Shown: piece by piece, positions 42,035 through 50,676 of the stretch
How positions within the stretch are numbered: position 1 is the first letter of the stretch
Layout of the letters: every line of letters begins with the position of its first letter
Origin: Oscillospiraceae bacterium
GTDB taxonomy: Bacteria; Bacillota; Clostridia; Oscillospirales; Oscillospiraceae
Assembly: GCA_017461445.1 (NCBI GenBank)
Contig: JAFTXW010000011.1
Span: 62,001 to 126,000 of the forward strand
DNA length: 64,000 bases
Direction of reading: 5' to 3'
The notes under the pieces: model-generated
What the model was told of the DNA's origin: nothing
What the model saw: only the letters and a program-made list of their open reading frames with translations
The model's database searches: none
Program-made: the position numbers and the translations under genes

Positions 42035-43407
42035 TTGGCAAGCATCTCTTTCACATAAGTAATCTGGCTCTCCACAGAAGCGACGGAGGTGCCGCCCCGG
42101 GAGATCCGCTTTTCCACACAGGTCATCAGATCGATGGCCTGATACAAATCGCTGTCAAACAGTTCGCTGTATTCCTTGTAGGTTTCCAGAGGCAGCTCCT
42201 CCAGAACCGTATTCTTCTGAATGCACAGGGCCACCAGCTGGCCGGAAATCTTGTACGCACTGCGGAAGGGCATCCCCTTCTTTACCAGATAGTCGGCAAG
42301 ATCCGTGGCATTGATGAAGCCCTTCTGGGCCGCCAGCTTCATGTTGGCGGTGTTGGCCTTCATGGTCTGCACCATGCCGCCGAAGACCTTCAGGCACATC
42401 TTGACGGTATCCACAGCGTCGAACACCGCTTCCTTATCCTCCTGCATATCCTTGTTATAGGCAAGAGGCAGGCCCTTGAGGGTGGTAAGCAGGGCCATCA
42501 GGTCGCCGTAAACCCGGCCGGTCTTGCCCCGAACCAGCTCCGCCATGTCAGGATTCTTCTTCTGGGGCATGATGGAGGAGCCGGTGGTGTAAGCGTCGCT
42601 CAGCTCCACGAATTTAAACTCCCAACTGGACCAGAGGATGATCTCCTCAGAGAACCGGGACAGGTGCATCATCAGAATGGACAGGCTGCTCATCAGCTCC
42701 GCGCAGAAATCCCGGTCAGATACGCCATCCAGGGAGTTCAGACAGATGCCGTCAAAGCCCAGCTTTTCCGCCTCAAAATTTCGGTCGGTATCATAGGTCG
42801 TACCCGCCAGAGCGCAGCAGCCGATGGGCGACTGGTTCATACGCCTGCGGCAGTCCGCCAGCCGGTCCACATCCCGCAGCAGCATCATGGCATAGGCCAT
42901 CAGGTGATGTCCGAAGGTGATGGGCTGTGCCCGCTGGAGATGGGTATAGCCGGGCATGATGGCGGACTTGTATTCCTCCGCCTTGGCAGTGACAGCGGCG
43001 ATCAGCTGCTTCACCAGCTCAGAGATTTCGTCGATTTCCTCCCGCAGATACATGCGGATATCCAGAGCCACCTGGTCATTGCGGGAACGGGCGGTGTGGA
43101 GCTTCTTGCCCACATCGCCGATGCGCTGGGTCAGCACCTGCTCCACGAACATGTGGATATCCTCGCACTCCATGTCGATGGAAAGCGCGCCGCTTTCGAT
43201 ATCCTTCAAAATATCTTCCAGTCCGGCCACCAGCGCGTCAGCATCGTCAGGGGTGATGATGCCCTTTGCCGCCAGCATGGCCGCGTGGGCCATGGAGCCG
43301 GTGATATCCTGCCGGTACATCCTGCTGTCAAAATGGATGGAAGAATTGAAATCGTCCGCGATCTTTTCCGTCATGCCGTCTGTCCGTCCGGCCCACATCT
43401 TTGCCAT
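42031..43407 (-). CDS. argH: argininosuccinate lyase
   Basis: 458 residues from the ATG at 43407, 9 nt after AAGGAG; the longer frame overlaps a GC palindrome. It splits argininosuccinate into arginine and fumarate. The superfamily signature GSSIMPQKKNPD is at about 280, and TARSRNDQVALDIRMYL and HLQRAQPITFGHHL are in the N-terminal half. The fumarate released can enter FumAB, encoded at the end of the same cluster. Confidence 0.96.
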   Translation of the reverse strand: MAKMWAGRTDGMTEKIADDFNSSIHFDSRMYRQDITGSMAHAAMLAAKGIITPDDADALVAGLEDILKDIESGALSIDMECEDIHMFVEQVLTQRIGDVGKKLHTARSRNDQVALDIRMYLREEIDEISELVKQLIAAVTAKAEEYKSAIMPGYTHLQRAQPITFGHHLMAYAMMLLRDVDRLADCRRRMNQSPIGCCALAGTTYDTDRNFEAEKLGFDGICLNSLDGVSDRDFCAELMSSLSILMMHLSRFSEEIILWSSWEFKFVELSDAYTTGSSIMPQKKNPDMAELVRGKTGRVYGDLMALLTTLKGLPLAYNKDMQEDKEAVFDAVDTVKMCLKVFGGMVQTMKANTANMKLAAQKGFINATDLADYLVKKGMPFRSAYKISGQLVALCIQKNTVLEELPLETYKEYSELFDSDLYQAIDLMTCVEKRISRGGTSVASVESQITYVKEMLAK

Positions 43408-43434
43408 GGTGGATTCTCCTTGATTAAGCTTCTT

Positions 43435-43457
43435 TAGGGGAGGCAACGCCTCCCCTA
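43435..43457. repeat. GC-rich palindrome between argG and argH
   Basis: TAGGGGAGGC (43435-43444) pairs with GCCTCCCCTA (43448-43457). Same style as the palindromes at 17293 and 52819. It might reduce read-through from argG into argH. Confidence 0.65.
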
Positions 43458-43471
43458 TTTATATAAGTATA

Positions 43472-44695
43472 TTACTTGTTATTCATTGCGTCAACCATCG
43501 CCTTGACCTTGATGGGCAGGCCGTAGAGGTTGATGAAACCGGCAGAGTCTGCCTGGTTGTAGTCGCTTTCGCCGAAGGTGGCGATCTCCTCGGAGTACAG
43601 GGAGTAGGGGCTCCACACGCCTGCGTTGATCATGTTGCCCTTGTACAGCTTCAGCCGCACCTTACCGGTAACCGTCTCCTGGGTCTTGTCCACAAAGGCT
43701 GCCAGAGCCTCACGCAGGGGGGTGAACCACTGGCCGTTATAGACCAGCTCGGCGTAGGTAATGGCCAGACGCTGCTTCTCATGGAGGGTCATCTTGTCCA
43801 GGCAGATGCTTTCCAGAACGCTGTGGGCCTTGTACAGGATGGAGCCGCCGGGGGTCTCGTAAACGCCGCGGCACTTCATGCCGACCAGCCGGTTCTCCAC
43901 GATGTCCAGCAGGCCAATGCCATTGGCACCGCCGATCTCGTTCAGCTTCAGGATGATATCCTTGGCGGACATCTTCTCGCCGTCCAGAGCCACGGGAACG
44001 CCCTGCTCAAAGTCCAGGGTGATGTAGGTGGGCACATCGGGAGCCTGGATGGGGGAAACGCCCATTTCCAGGAAGCCGGGCTTCTCATACTGGGGCTCGT
44101 TGCCGGTGTCCTCCAGGTCCAGACCCTCATGGCTCAGGTGCCACAGGTTCTTGTCCTTGGAGTAATTGGTCTCCCGGTTGATTTTCAGGGGGATGTTGTG
44201 TGCCTCGGCGTACTCGATCTCCTCTTCCCGGGACTTGATATCCCACTCACGCCAGGGAGCAATGATGGGCATGTTGGGCGCGAAGTGCTTCACGGACAGC
44301 TCAAAACGAACCTGATCGTTGCCCTTACCGGTGCAGCCGTGGCAGATGGCATCCGCGCCCTCCTTGATGGCGATGTCCACCAGACCCTTGGCAATGCAGG
44401 GACGGGCGTGGGAAGTACCCAGCAGGTACTCCTCGTACACAGCACCGGCCTTCAGGCAGGGCATAATGTAATCATCCACATACTCATCGGTCAGATCCAG
44501 CACATACAGCTTGGAAGCGCCGGTCTTGAGAGCCTTCTCTTCCAGGCCTTCCAGCTCGTCGGCCTGGCCCACGTTGCCGGAAACGGCGATGACTTCACAG
44601 TTATTGTAGTTTTCCTTCAGCCAGGGAATGATGATGGAAGTATCCAGGCCGCCGGAATAAGCAAGAACGACTTTTTTGATGTTATCTTTATTCAT
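43472..44695 (-). CDS. argG: argininosuccinate synthase
   Basis: 407 residues from the ATG at 44695, preceded by GGAGGA at about 8 nt. It condenses citrulline and aspartate with ATP. The PP-loop AYSGGLDTS is at 12-20. [11 protein letters not shown] and [16 protein letters not shown] are typical. It is first in the argGHCJBDF cluster and is preceded by a consensus promoter and candidate ARG boxes. Confidence 0.96.
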   Translation of the reverse strand: MNKDNIKKVVLAYSGGLDTSIIIPWLKENYNNCEVIAVSGNVGQADELEGLEEKALKTGASKLYVLDLTDEYVDDYIMPCLKAGAVYEEYLLGTSHARPCIAKGLVDIAIKEGADAICHGCTGKGNDQVRFELSVKHFAPNMPIIAPWREWDIKSREEEIEYAEAHNIPLKINRETNYSKDKNLWHLSHEGLDLEDTGNEPQYEKPGFLEMGVSPIQAPDVPTYITLDFEQGVPVALDGEKMSAKDIILKLNEIGGANGIGLLDIVENRLVGMKCRGVYETPGGSILYKAHSVLESICLDKMTLHEKQRLAITYAELVYNGQWFTPLREALAAFVDKTQETVTGKVRLKLYKGNMINAGVWSPYSLYSEEIATFGESDYNQADSAGFINLYGLPIKVKAMVDAMNNK

Positions 44696-44733
44696 AGTAA
44701 TGTCCTCCAAGGAAGGTTAATTGTATGTGACGC

Positions 44734-44762
44734 ATTATACATCCGTGTCCAGTTTTTGTCAA
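44734..44762 (-). promoter_or_regulatory. sigma-A promoter of argG cluster
   Basis: Minus strand TTGACA (44757-44762), 17-nt spacer, TATAAT (44734-44739), about 40 nt before the argG ATG. Confidence 0.88.
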
Positions 44763-44769
44763 CACAAAA

Positions 44770-44803
44770 TGTATATATATTCATCCTCTTTAAATAATAT
44801 TCA
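44770..44803. promoter_or_regulatory. two tandem ARG-box-like sites upstream of argG
   Basis: Plus strand TGTATATATATTCA (44770-44783) has one mismatch to the core TGAATwwwwATTCA. TTAAATAATATTCA (44790-44803) has two more in its left half. Their starts are 20 nt apart, close to the two-helical-turn spacing used by ArgR/AhrC hexamers, and they lie immediately upstream of the -35. Confidence 0.65.
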
Positions 44804-44884
44804 CCCTATTGCATACACAAATCCAAAAAATCACAGCCCATTTTGTACATTTTTACCATTTCCTTTTCGCTTCAAAAGGGCGAA

Positions 44885-44917
44885 ACTCCCGGGCACCTGG
44901 GTGTCCGGGAGTTTTTT
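44885..44917 (+). terminator. hairpin with T run between argG region and symporter gene
   Basis: AACTCCCGG (44885-44893) pairs with CCGGGAGTT (44905-44913), then TTTTCTT on the plus strand; only TTT follows on the minus strand. The T run points away from both flanking minus-strand genes, so its user is unclear; it may end leakage from the symporter in the minus direction. Confidence 0.55.
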
Positions 44918-44931
44918 CTTATGTATGCAGG

Positions 44932-44945
44932 TGAATATAAATTCA
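44932..44945. promoter_or_regulatory. perfect ARG-box core
   Basis: TGAATATAAATTCA matches TGAATwwwwATTCA exactly and is followed by a second ATTCA at 44951. It lies 31 nt after the symporter stop and about 170 nt upstream of the argG promoter. Confidence 0.6.
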
Positions 44946-44975
44946 CTTTTATTCATTTATATGGAATATCCGCCC

Positions 44976-46313
44976 TTACTTATTGTAAACAGCGGTATCC
45001 AGCTTGCCCTCGCTCTTGGCAACGGCGATGGCAGTCAGGGAGTCACCAACGCAGTTCAGGGAGGTGACCAGCATCTCAATGGGACGGTTGATGGCCAGGA
45101 TCAGGGAGTAGGCGATCAGGGCCTGCTCATTGGTGAAGCCCACACCGGAGAGGATGGTGAACAGGATCACCGCGCCCGCGCCGGGAGCTGCAGGGGTGCC
45201 CATGGAGGCGATCAGAGCCAGCACCATGATGATGACCAGCTGGAAGACAGACACATCATAGCCGCCGCAGCCAGCGATAAACAGGGTGGCAACCACCTGC
45301 ATGATGGCGGTGCCGTCCATGTTGATGGTCATGCCCAGGGGCAGGACAAAGGAAGCGATCTGCCGGTCCACGCCCAGCTCCTTGGTGGTGGTGTCCAGGT
45401 TCAGGGGCAGGGTCGCCGCGCTGGAGGAGGTGGAGAAGCCGAAGACGATGACCTTGAAGATCTTCTTGATGAAGATGTAGGGGTTCTGCTTGCACACCAG
45501 GCTGACATACAGGGGGTAGCCGATGAACAGGTAGGTCAGCAGCAGTGCCACAGTCAGCACACAGTAGGTAAGGGCGGGCTTCAGATAGTCGATGCCGTAG
45601 GTAGCAAAGGTGCGGCACAGCAGCATGAAGATGGCGATGGGGCCAAACTTCTTAACGGCAAAGTTCAGGAACACAACGATGATCTTGCTGACCTCGTCGC
45701 AGAAGCGGTAGATCACGCTGTCCTTGCCCAGGTTCAGCTGGTTCATGCTCAGGCCAACCACAACAGCGATAAACACAACACCCAGCACCGCGTTGTTGAC
45801 ACTGAAAGTGGAGCCGATATTGCTGGGAATGATGTTTAGAATCACGTTCAGAGGATTGGAGCCGGTGGAACCTGTGCTGGCGGTAACGCCCTCAATGGTC
45901 ACATCGAACAGGCCCGCGTTAAAGAAGAACAGGGCGATGGTGCCTGCCAGCAGCAGGGCGATGCCGCTGGTCATCATGAACCAGCCAATGGTCTTTGCGG
46001 AGACACGGCCCAGGGTGGAGGCTTCGCTGATCTCGCTGATAGCCATGACCACGGAGCAGAACACCATAGGCACAATGATCAGCTGGAGGGCTCGGATAAA
46101 CAGCTGGCCGCCAAGGTAGAACAGGCCCAGAGAGCTTTCGCCGCCCGCGGCAGTGATATCCTGGAACAGCAGGCTGTTAATAGTCTTCCACAGGGAGCTG
46201 TCCGCGCCCAGGGTCTCCCGGGCTGCCATAAACAGCAGGCCCGCAAGGATGCCCATGATCATGGCAGCCAGCATTTGAATGGCAAGTTTGTTATTGTCGT
46301 TTAGTTTCTTCAT
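44976..46313 (-). CDS. dicarboxylate/amino acid:cation symporter (DAACS, GltP/GltT-like)
   Basis: 445 residues, about eight helices plus two re-entrant loops. Family signatures SSSAATLPLN, LPLGMTINMDGTAIMQ and SMGTPAAPGAGAVILF, with NRPIEMLVTSLNCVGDSLTAI at the end. It imports glutamate, aspartate or C4-dicarboxylates with Na+ or H+. Beside the arg cluster it would supply glutamate and aspartate, both precursors of arginine. GAAGGAGAG lies before the ATG. A good promoter lies at 46346-46374. Confidence 0.94.
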   Translation of the reverse strand: MKKLNDNNKLAIQMLAAMIMGILAGLLFMAARETLGADSSLWKTINSLLFQDITAAGGESSLGLFYLGGQLFIRALQLIIVPMVFCSVVMAISEISEASTLGRVSAKTIGWFMMTSGIALLLAGTIALFFFNAGLFDVTIEGVTASTGSTGSNPLNVILNIIPSNIGSTFSVNNAVLGVVFIAVVVGLSMNQLNLGKDSVIYRFCDEVSKIIVVFLNFAVKKFGPIAIFMLLCRTFATYGIDYLKPALTYCVLTVALLLTYLFIGYPLYVSLVCKQNPYIFIKKIFKVIVFGFSTSSSAATLPLNLDTTTKELGVDRQIASFVLPLGMTINMDGTAIMQVVATLFIAGCGGYDVSVFQLVIIMVLALIASMGTPAAPGAGAVILFTILSGVGFTNEQALIAYSLILAINRPIEMLVTSLNCVGDSLTAIAVAKSEGKLDTAVYNK

Positions 46314-46341
46314 ATAACGCTCTCCTTCTTTCTTTAAACTT

Positions 46342-46566
46342 TTATATTATACCAGAAGTATAGAACAGATGCAAGAAGCTTCTCCTGGTATTCTGTGCAA
46401 AATTCGCCTTATTTGCAAACACAGCCTGCAACAGGATGAGGCACAGCGCGATGGCGGTGATGATACTAGACCAAGGGGCCACCAGCTTGCCGTTGACCAG
46501 CACACCGAAGAAGGTGCCGATGACATTGCCCACGCCGTGGGAAATAGAAAACAGACACCTTGACAC
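46342..46566 (-). pseudogene. possible remnant of a membrane transporter
   Basis: A 74-codon frame with SHGVGNVIGTFFGVLVNGKLVAPWSSIITAIALCLILLQAVFANKANF, two hydrophobic stretches joined by a short loop, like a C-terminal piece of a major-facilitator or similar carrier. It has no RBS, and its last codons run into the symporter promoter. It is either a decayed gene end or a fortuitous frame. Confidence 0.3.
46346..46374 (-). promoter_or_regulatory. sigma-A promoter of the symporter gene
   Basis: Minus strand TTGCAT (46369-46374), 17-nt spacer, TATAAT (46346-46351), about 33 nt before the ATG. Confidence 0.7.
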
Positions 46567-46635
46567 CTTACATCCGACGCATTTTGGCCCCTAAAAAGAA
46601 TTCACAAAATTTTAGTATACTTTTTGTGGATTCTG

Positions 46636-46644
46636 TGCTATACT
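46636..46644 (+). promoter_or_regulatory. extended -10 promoter upstream of RNase J
   Basis: TGCTATACT at 46636-46644, about 150 nt before the start. No clear -35. The stretch 46650-46785 between it and the gene holds no other feature I can name, so the mRNA would have a long leader. Confidence 0.45.
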
Positions 46645-46792
46645 ATCTTAGAATGCGCCGGGATGGGCAGACCCGGGCAAACACAAGAAAAGAAAAAATG
46701 CAGGCGTTTTTCCGAAAAAAGGCGATTCAGGGCCGGATTCCGGGAAGGCGGTTGCTTACTTGTTATGTTCAAAATCTGAAAGGAGTATTTTT

Positions 46793-48448
46793 TTGGCAGA
46801 AAAACTGAAAATTATCCCTCTGGGCGGTCTGGATGAGATCGGCAAAAACATCACCGTCCTGGAATACGGCAAAGATATGATCGTGGTGGACTGCGGCGTG
46901 GGCTTCCCCGAGGAGGACATGTACGGCGTGGATCTGGTGATCCCCGACTTCTCCTATCTGGTGGCAAACCAGAAAAAGCTGCGGGGCTTCTTCATCACCC
47001 ACGGCCACGAGGACCACATTGGTTCCATTCCCTACGCCATGCGGCAGGTTAACTGCCCCATCCACGGCACCGCCATGACCAATGGCCTCATCAAGCTGAA
47101 GCTGGAGGAGCACAAGCTGCTGGACAAGGTGAAGCTCATCACCCACAAGCCCGGCGATATCGTCAAGGCCGGCTGCTTCCAGGTGGAGTTCATCCATGTG
47201 AACCACTCCATCGCCGACGCGGTGGCCTTCGCCATCCACACCCCTGTGGGCACCGTCATCTTCACCGGCGACTTCAAAATTGACCCCACCGCCAAGGACG
47301 GCATGATGGATCTGGCCCGCTTCGGCGAGCTGGGTACCCAGGGTGTCCTAGCCCTGATGGCCGACTCCACCAACGTGGAGCGCAGCGGCTACACCCCCAG
47401 CGAGAATCTGGTTGCCGAGAGCCTGGACCGGCAGTTCAAAAACTGTGACCAGCGGATCATCGTCACCACCTTCGCCTCCAACATGCACCGCATCCAGTCC
47501 ATCCTCGCCACCGCCCAGCGGTACGGCCGGAAGGTGGCTGTCACCGGACGGAGCATGGAAAATATGCTGAAGGTGGCCCAGGAGCTGGGCTATCTCAAGG
47601 TCAAGCAGGGCACCATCGTGGACCTCGCCGCCATCAAGAGCCTGCCCAAGAACAAGATCGTCATCGTTTCCACCGGTTCCCAGGGTGAAAATATGTCCGC
47701 CCTGTACCGGATGGCCTTTAACACCCACAAGCAGGTGGATATCACCGCAGGCGACCGCATCATCATCTCCGCCTCCGCCATCCCCGGCAACGAGAAGGCC
47801 GTTTCCAAGATCATCAACGAGCTGTACCGCAAGGGTGCGGACGTGGTCTATGAAAAGAGCGAAGGGCTCCACGTTTCCGGCCACGCCTGCCAGGAGGAGC
47901 TGAAGATCGTCCACGGTTTGGTGAAACCCAAATTTTTCCTCCCCCTCCACGGCGAGCAGCGGCACCTGCAGATCCACAGCAAGCTGGCCCAGACCATGGG
48001 CATGAACCCCAAGAACATCCACATCGGCGAGATCGGCACCGTCTTTGAGCTCACCGGCAAGACCTGTAAGGTCAACGGCTCCGTGCCTGCGGGCAAGGTC
48101 TTCGTGGACGGCACCGGCGTGGGTGATGTGGGCAGTGTTGTCCTTCGTGACCGGAAGCATCTGGCGGAGGACGGCATGATCGTGGTCTGCGTGAACCTGA
48201 GCAGCGAGGACGGCAGCGTCATCACCGGCCCCGACATCATCACCCGCGGCTTCATCTATGTCAAGGAATCCGAGGAGCTGATGGAGGAGCTGCAGCAGGT
48301 GTCTATGGAGGCCATCGAGCGGTGCCAGCGCAAGCGTATCCGGGACTGGTCCAGCATCAAGTCCGCCATCAAGAGCGACCTGAGCGGCTACCTCTATAAA
48401 ACCACCAAGCGGAATCCCATGATCCTGCCCGTTATTTCTGAAATCTGA
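46793..48448 (+). CDS. rnj: ribonuclease J
   Basis: 551 residues from a TTG at 46793, chosen because AGGAG (46781-46785) lies 7 nt upstream and the protein then starts LAEKLKIIPLGGLDEIGKN as in the family. Metallo-beta-lactamase motif HGHEDHIG (H70, H72, D74, H75), then HVNHSIADA and the beta-CASP block. The C-terminal domain ends YKTTKRNPMILPVISEI. It is the 5'-3' exo- and endoribonuclease that matures and turns over RNA in Firmicutes. Whether it is the J1 or J2 paralogue cannot be told. A 32-bp palindromic terminator follows. Confidence 0.95.
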   Translation: MAEKLKIIPLGGLDEIGKNITVLEYGKDMIVVDCGVGFPEEDMYGVDLVIPDFSYLVANQKKLRGFFITHGHEDHIGSIPYAMRQVNCPIHGTAMTNGLIKLKLEEHKLLDKVKLITHKPGDIVKAGCFQVEFIHVNHSIADAVAFAIHTPVGTVIFTGDFKIDPTAKDGMMDLARFGELGTQGVLALMADSTNVERSGYTPSENLVAESLDRQFKNCDQRIIVTTFASNMHRIQSILATAQRYGRKVAVTGRSMENMLKVAQELGYLKVKQGTIVDLAAIKSLPKNKIVIVSTGSQGENMSALYRMAFNTHKQVDITAGDRIIISASAIPGNEKAVSKIINELYRKGADVVYEKSEGLHVSGHACQEELKIVHGLVKPKFFLPLHGEQRHLQIHSKLAQTMGMNPKNIHIGEIGTVFELTGKTCKVNGSVPAGKVFVDGTGVGDVGSVVLRDRKHLAEDGMIVVCVNLSSEDGSVITGPDIITRGFIYVKESEELMEELQQVSMEAIERCQRKRIRDWSSIKSAIKSDLSGYLYKTTKRNPMILPVISEI

Positions 48449-48450
48449 TT

Positions 48451-48482
48451 AAAAACCGGATGTGCGCGCACATCCGGTTTTT
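48451..48482. terminator. 32-bp perfect palindrome terminator after rnj
   Basis: AAAAACCGGATGTGCG followed directly by its complement, ending TTTTT. It is symmetric, so works on both strands. Confidence 0.85.
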
Positions 48483-48605
48483 AGTTGAAAGTTGAAAATT
48501 GAAAGTGGAACGTTATTGAATCTGCTGCGCAGATGTATTAAAATATAAAAAACTTAGCCGAAGGCTATTCCGAAACTTTCAACTTTCCTCTATCAACTTT
48601 CAACT
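48483..48605. repeat. inverted GTTGAAA repeats between rnj and dus
   Basis: AGTTGAAAGTTGAAAATTG (from 48483) is mirrored by two AACTTTCAACT-type segments (48573-48605). The 65 bp between hold a small GCTGCGCAG stem and no ORF. It is a third place with tandem purine-rich words in inverted orientation. Confidence 0.7.
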
Positions 48606-48628
48606 CATTCTCAAAAGAGGTTATCGAA

Positions 48629-49549
48629 ATGCGTTATTATTTCGCCCCCATGGAGGGGTTGACGGACAGCATTTACCGCCGTCTGCATCACAAGTTCTTT
48701 CCCGGCGTGGACCGCTATTATATGCCCTTCCTCTCCCCCACCGTTCATCGCACCCTGACCCACCGGGAGGACCGGGAGCTGCCCATGGCGGACAGCGAGA
48801 CCTTCACTGCAGTGCCCCAGCTGCTGACCAAGGTCCCCGAGGATTTCCTCTGGGCCGCCCGGCAGTGCACCAACCGGGGCTACGAGGAAGTAAATTTAAA
48901 TGTAGGCTGCCCCTCCGGCACCGTGGTCTCCAAGGGCAAGGGCAGCGGCATGCTGCGGGATTTAGACGCGCTGGACAAATTCCTGGACGCTGTTTTCCGA
49001 GATACGCCTCTTCCCATTTCCGTCAAGACCCGGCTGGGCATCGAAAATCCCGACGAATTCCCTGCCATTCTGGAAATCTACAACCGCTATCCCATCAAAG
49101 AGCTGACCATTCATCCCCGGGTGCGCAAGCAGTTCTACGACGGCACCGTGGACATGGACATGTTCCGCTATGCCGCCGCCAACAGCCGCAATCCCCTGTG
49201 CTACAACGGCGACCTGGCCTCCCTGGAACAGGCGGAAGCCATCCAACGGGAATTTCCCCAAATCGAAGCCGTTATGATTGGCCGGGGGCTGGTAGCTGAT
49301 CCCGGAATGCTCAGCGGCGGCACCGACAGAAAAGCCCTGGAAGCATTTCTGAACGCCCTGCTGGAGGAATACACAGAGGCCTTTGGTGGCAGCCGCAACG
49401 CCATGTTCCGCCTGAAGGAAAACTGGGGCTTTCTCCACGACCGCTTCGAGGGCTGCGACAGACTGTGGAAAAAGCTGAGAAAAACCACCGATCTGGAAGA
49501 ATATAAGCGCATCACCGCCGAAATTTTCCATACCCTGCCCCTCAAGTAG
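48629..49549 (+). CDS. tRNA-dihydrouridine synthase family protein
   Basis: 306 residues. FMN-dependent reduction of tRNA uridines. MRYYFAPMEGLTDSIYRR is the Dus start. The catalytic Cys is C94 in LNVGCPSGTVVSKGKGSGML. VKTRLG, ELTIHPRVRKQFYDG and CYNGD follow, and IGRGLVADPGML binds the FMN phosphate. Which positions it modifies cannot be told. GAGG precedes the start. A terminator follows at once. Confidence 0.9.
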   Translation: MRYYFAPMEGLTDSIYRRLHHKFFPGVDRYYMPFLSPTVHRTLTHREDRELPMADSETFTAVPQLLTKVPEDFLWAARQCTNRGYEEVNLNVGCPSGTVVSKGKGSGMLRDLDALDKFLDAVFRDTPLPISVKTRLGIENPDEFPAILEIYNRYPIKELTIHPRVRKQFYDGTVDMDMFRYAAANSRNPLCYNGDLASLEQAEAIQREFPQIEAVMIGRGLVADPGMLSGGTDRKALEAFLNALLEEYTEAFGGSRNAMFRLKENWGFLHDRFEGCDRLWKKLRKTTDLEEYKRITAEIFHTLPLK

Positions 49550-49553
49550 ACAC

Positions 49554-49586
49554 AAAAAAGACCTGTCCAGGCGGACAGGTCTTTTT
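49554..49586. terminator. bidirectional terminator between dus and SDR gene
   Basis: GACCTGTCC (49560-49568) pairs with GGACAGGTC (49573-49581), with six A before and five T after. Confidence 0.88.
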
Positions 49587-49601
49587 GATTGCAAAGGAAA
49601 A

Positions 49602-50444
49602 TTACACGCCGGAGTAAGCAGCGAAGCCGGCATCGACGGGCAGGACCACGCCGGTGATAGCGGAGGCGGACTTGTCGTCGCACAGGAACAGGGTAGCACC
49701 GATCAGCTCGTCAGCATCCACAAAGCGGTTGGTGGGGGTGCCGGACAGGATCTTGTGGGAACGGGCGGTGGGAGTGCCGTCAGCGTTGTACAGCAGAGCC
49801 TTGTTCTGAGCGGAAACCAGGAAGCCGGGAGCGATGGCATTGCAGCGGATGCCGGTGCCGGCAAAGTGGGTAGCCAGCCACTGGGTGAAGTTGGAGATAC
49901 CGGCCTTGGCAGCGGAGTAAGCGGGGATCTTAGTCAGGGGGATGTAAGCGTTCATGGAGGAGATGTTCAGGATAACGCCGGACTTCTTAGCGACCATGTC
50001 CTTGGCGAAAGCCTGGGTGGGCAGCAGGGTGCCCTGGAAGTTCAGCTTGAACACGAAGTCAACACCGTTGGGCTCCAGATCAAAGAAGGACTTGCCGCCT
50101 TCCTTCGCCTCGTGCTGGTACTCGTTGTCAGTGGTAGCGCGGGGGTTGTTGCCGCCGGCACCGTTGACCAGGATATCGCAGGGGCCCAGATCAGCCAGAA
50201 CTGCCTGATGGACAGCCTCCAGAGCCTCGGGATCCAGAACGTTGGCCTTGTAGCCTTCCATGACGTAGCCTTCAGCCTTGACCTCGTCGGCCAGCTTCTT
50301 GACGGCTTCCTCGTTCAGGTCCAGAGCAGCGACCTTCGCGCCGGACTGTGCGAAAGCACGGGCCATTGCGCCGCAGATCAGACCGCCTGCGCCGGTAACG
50401 ACGACGACCTTGCCGGAGTAGTCAATGTTCAGGGGAAGATTCAT
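49602..50444 (-). CDS. SDR oxidoreductase, probable D-mannonate oxidoreductase
   Basis: 280 residues from the ATG at 50444, preceded by TTGGAGGT. NAD-binding TGAGGLICG is at 17-25, NGAGGNNPRATTD at about 94, and the catalytic pair is Y176 and K180 (YSAAK). SDR-type fructuronate reductases replace the classic UxuB in many Firmicutes, interconverting fructuronate and mannonate. It lies downstream of uxuA on the same strand, whose substrate is mannonate, which supports this role. Confidence 0.8.
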   Translation of the reverse strand: MNLPLNIDYSGKVVVVTGAGGLICGAMARAFAQSGAKVAALDLNEEAVKKLADEVKAEGYVMEGYKANVLDPEALEAVHQAVLADLGPCDILVNGAGGNNPRATTDNEYQHEAKEGGKSFFDLEPNGVDFVFKLNFQGTLLPTQAFAKDMVAKKSGVILNISSMNAYIPLTKIPAYSAAKAGISNFTQWLATHFAGTGIRCNAIAPGFLVSAQNKALLYNADGTPTARSHKILSGTPTNRFVDADELIGATLFLCDDKSASAITGVVLPVDAGFAAYSGV

Positions 50445-50637
50445 GATAATTACCTCCAATTGATTTGGGCGGGGTAAAATACCTCTGCCGCATTATTATG
50501 ACAGATACATTATAGTCGATTTGCGTTCTTTGTGCAATAGTGATTTGAAATTTTTTTGTAAAACCATCGAATTTGTGGAAATAGTCAAATCCGGAAGGTT
50601 TTTCCTGTGAAAAAGTTCCCCTGCTTTCAGCAAAAAA

Positions 50638-50657
50638 GGAGCGGGTAAGCCCGCTCC
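50638..50657 (-). terminator. intrinsic terminator of uxuA
   Basis: GGAGCGGG (50638-50645) pairs with CCCGCTCC (50650-50657). The minus strand continues TTTTTTG, just after the uxuA stop. The stretch 50445-50637 to the SDR gene otherwise holds only its RBS region. Confidence 0.85.
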
Positions 50658-50676
50658 TTTCCGGTATTGAGAACTA

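Noticed and set aside
44711-44975. T-box or other riboswitch in the argG leader
   Set aside because: The predicted transcript start is only about 35 nt from the ATG, too short for a T-box, and no specifier or NCCA-binding motif is seen.
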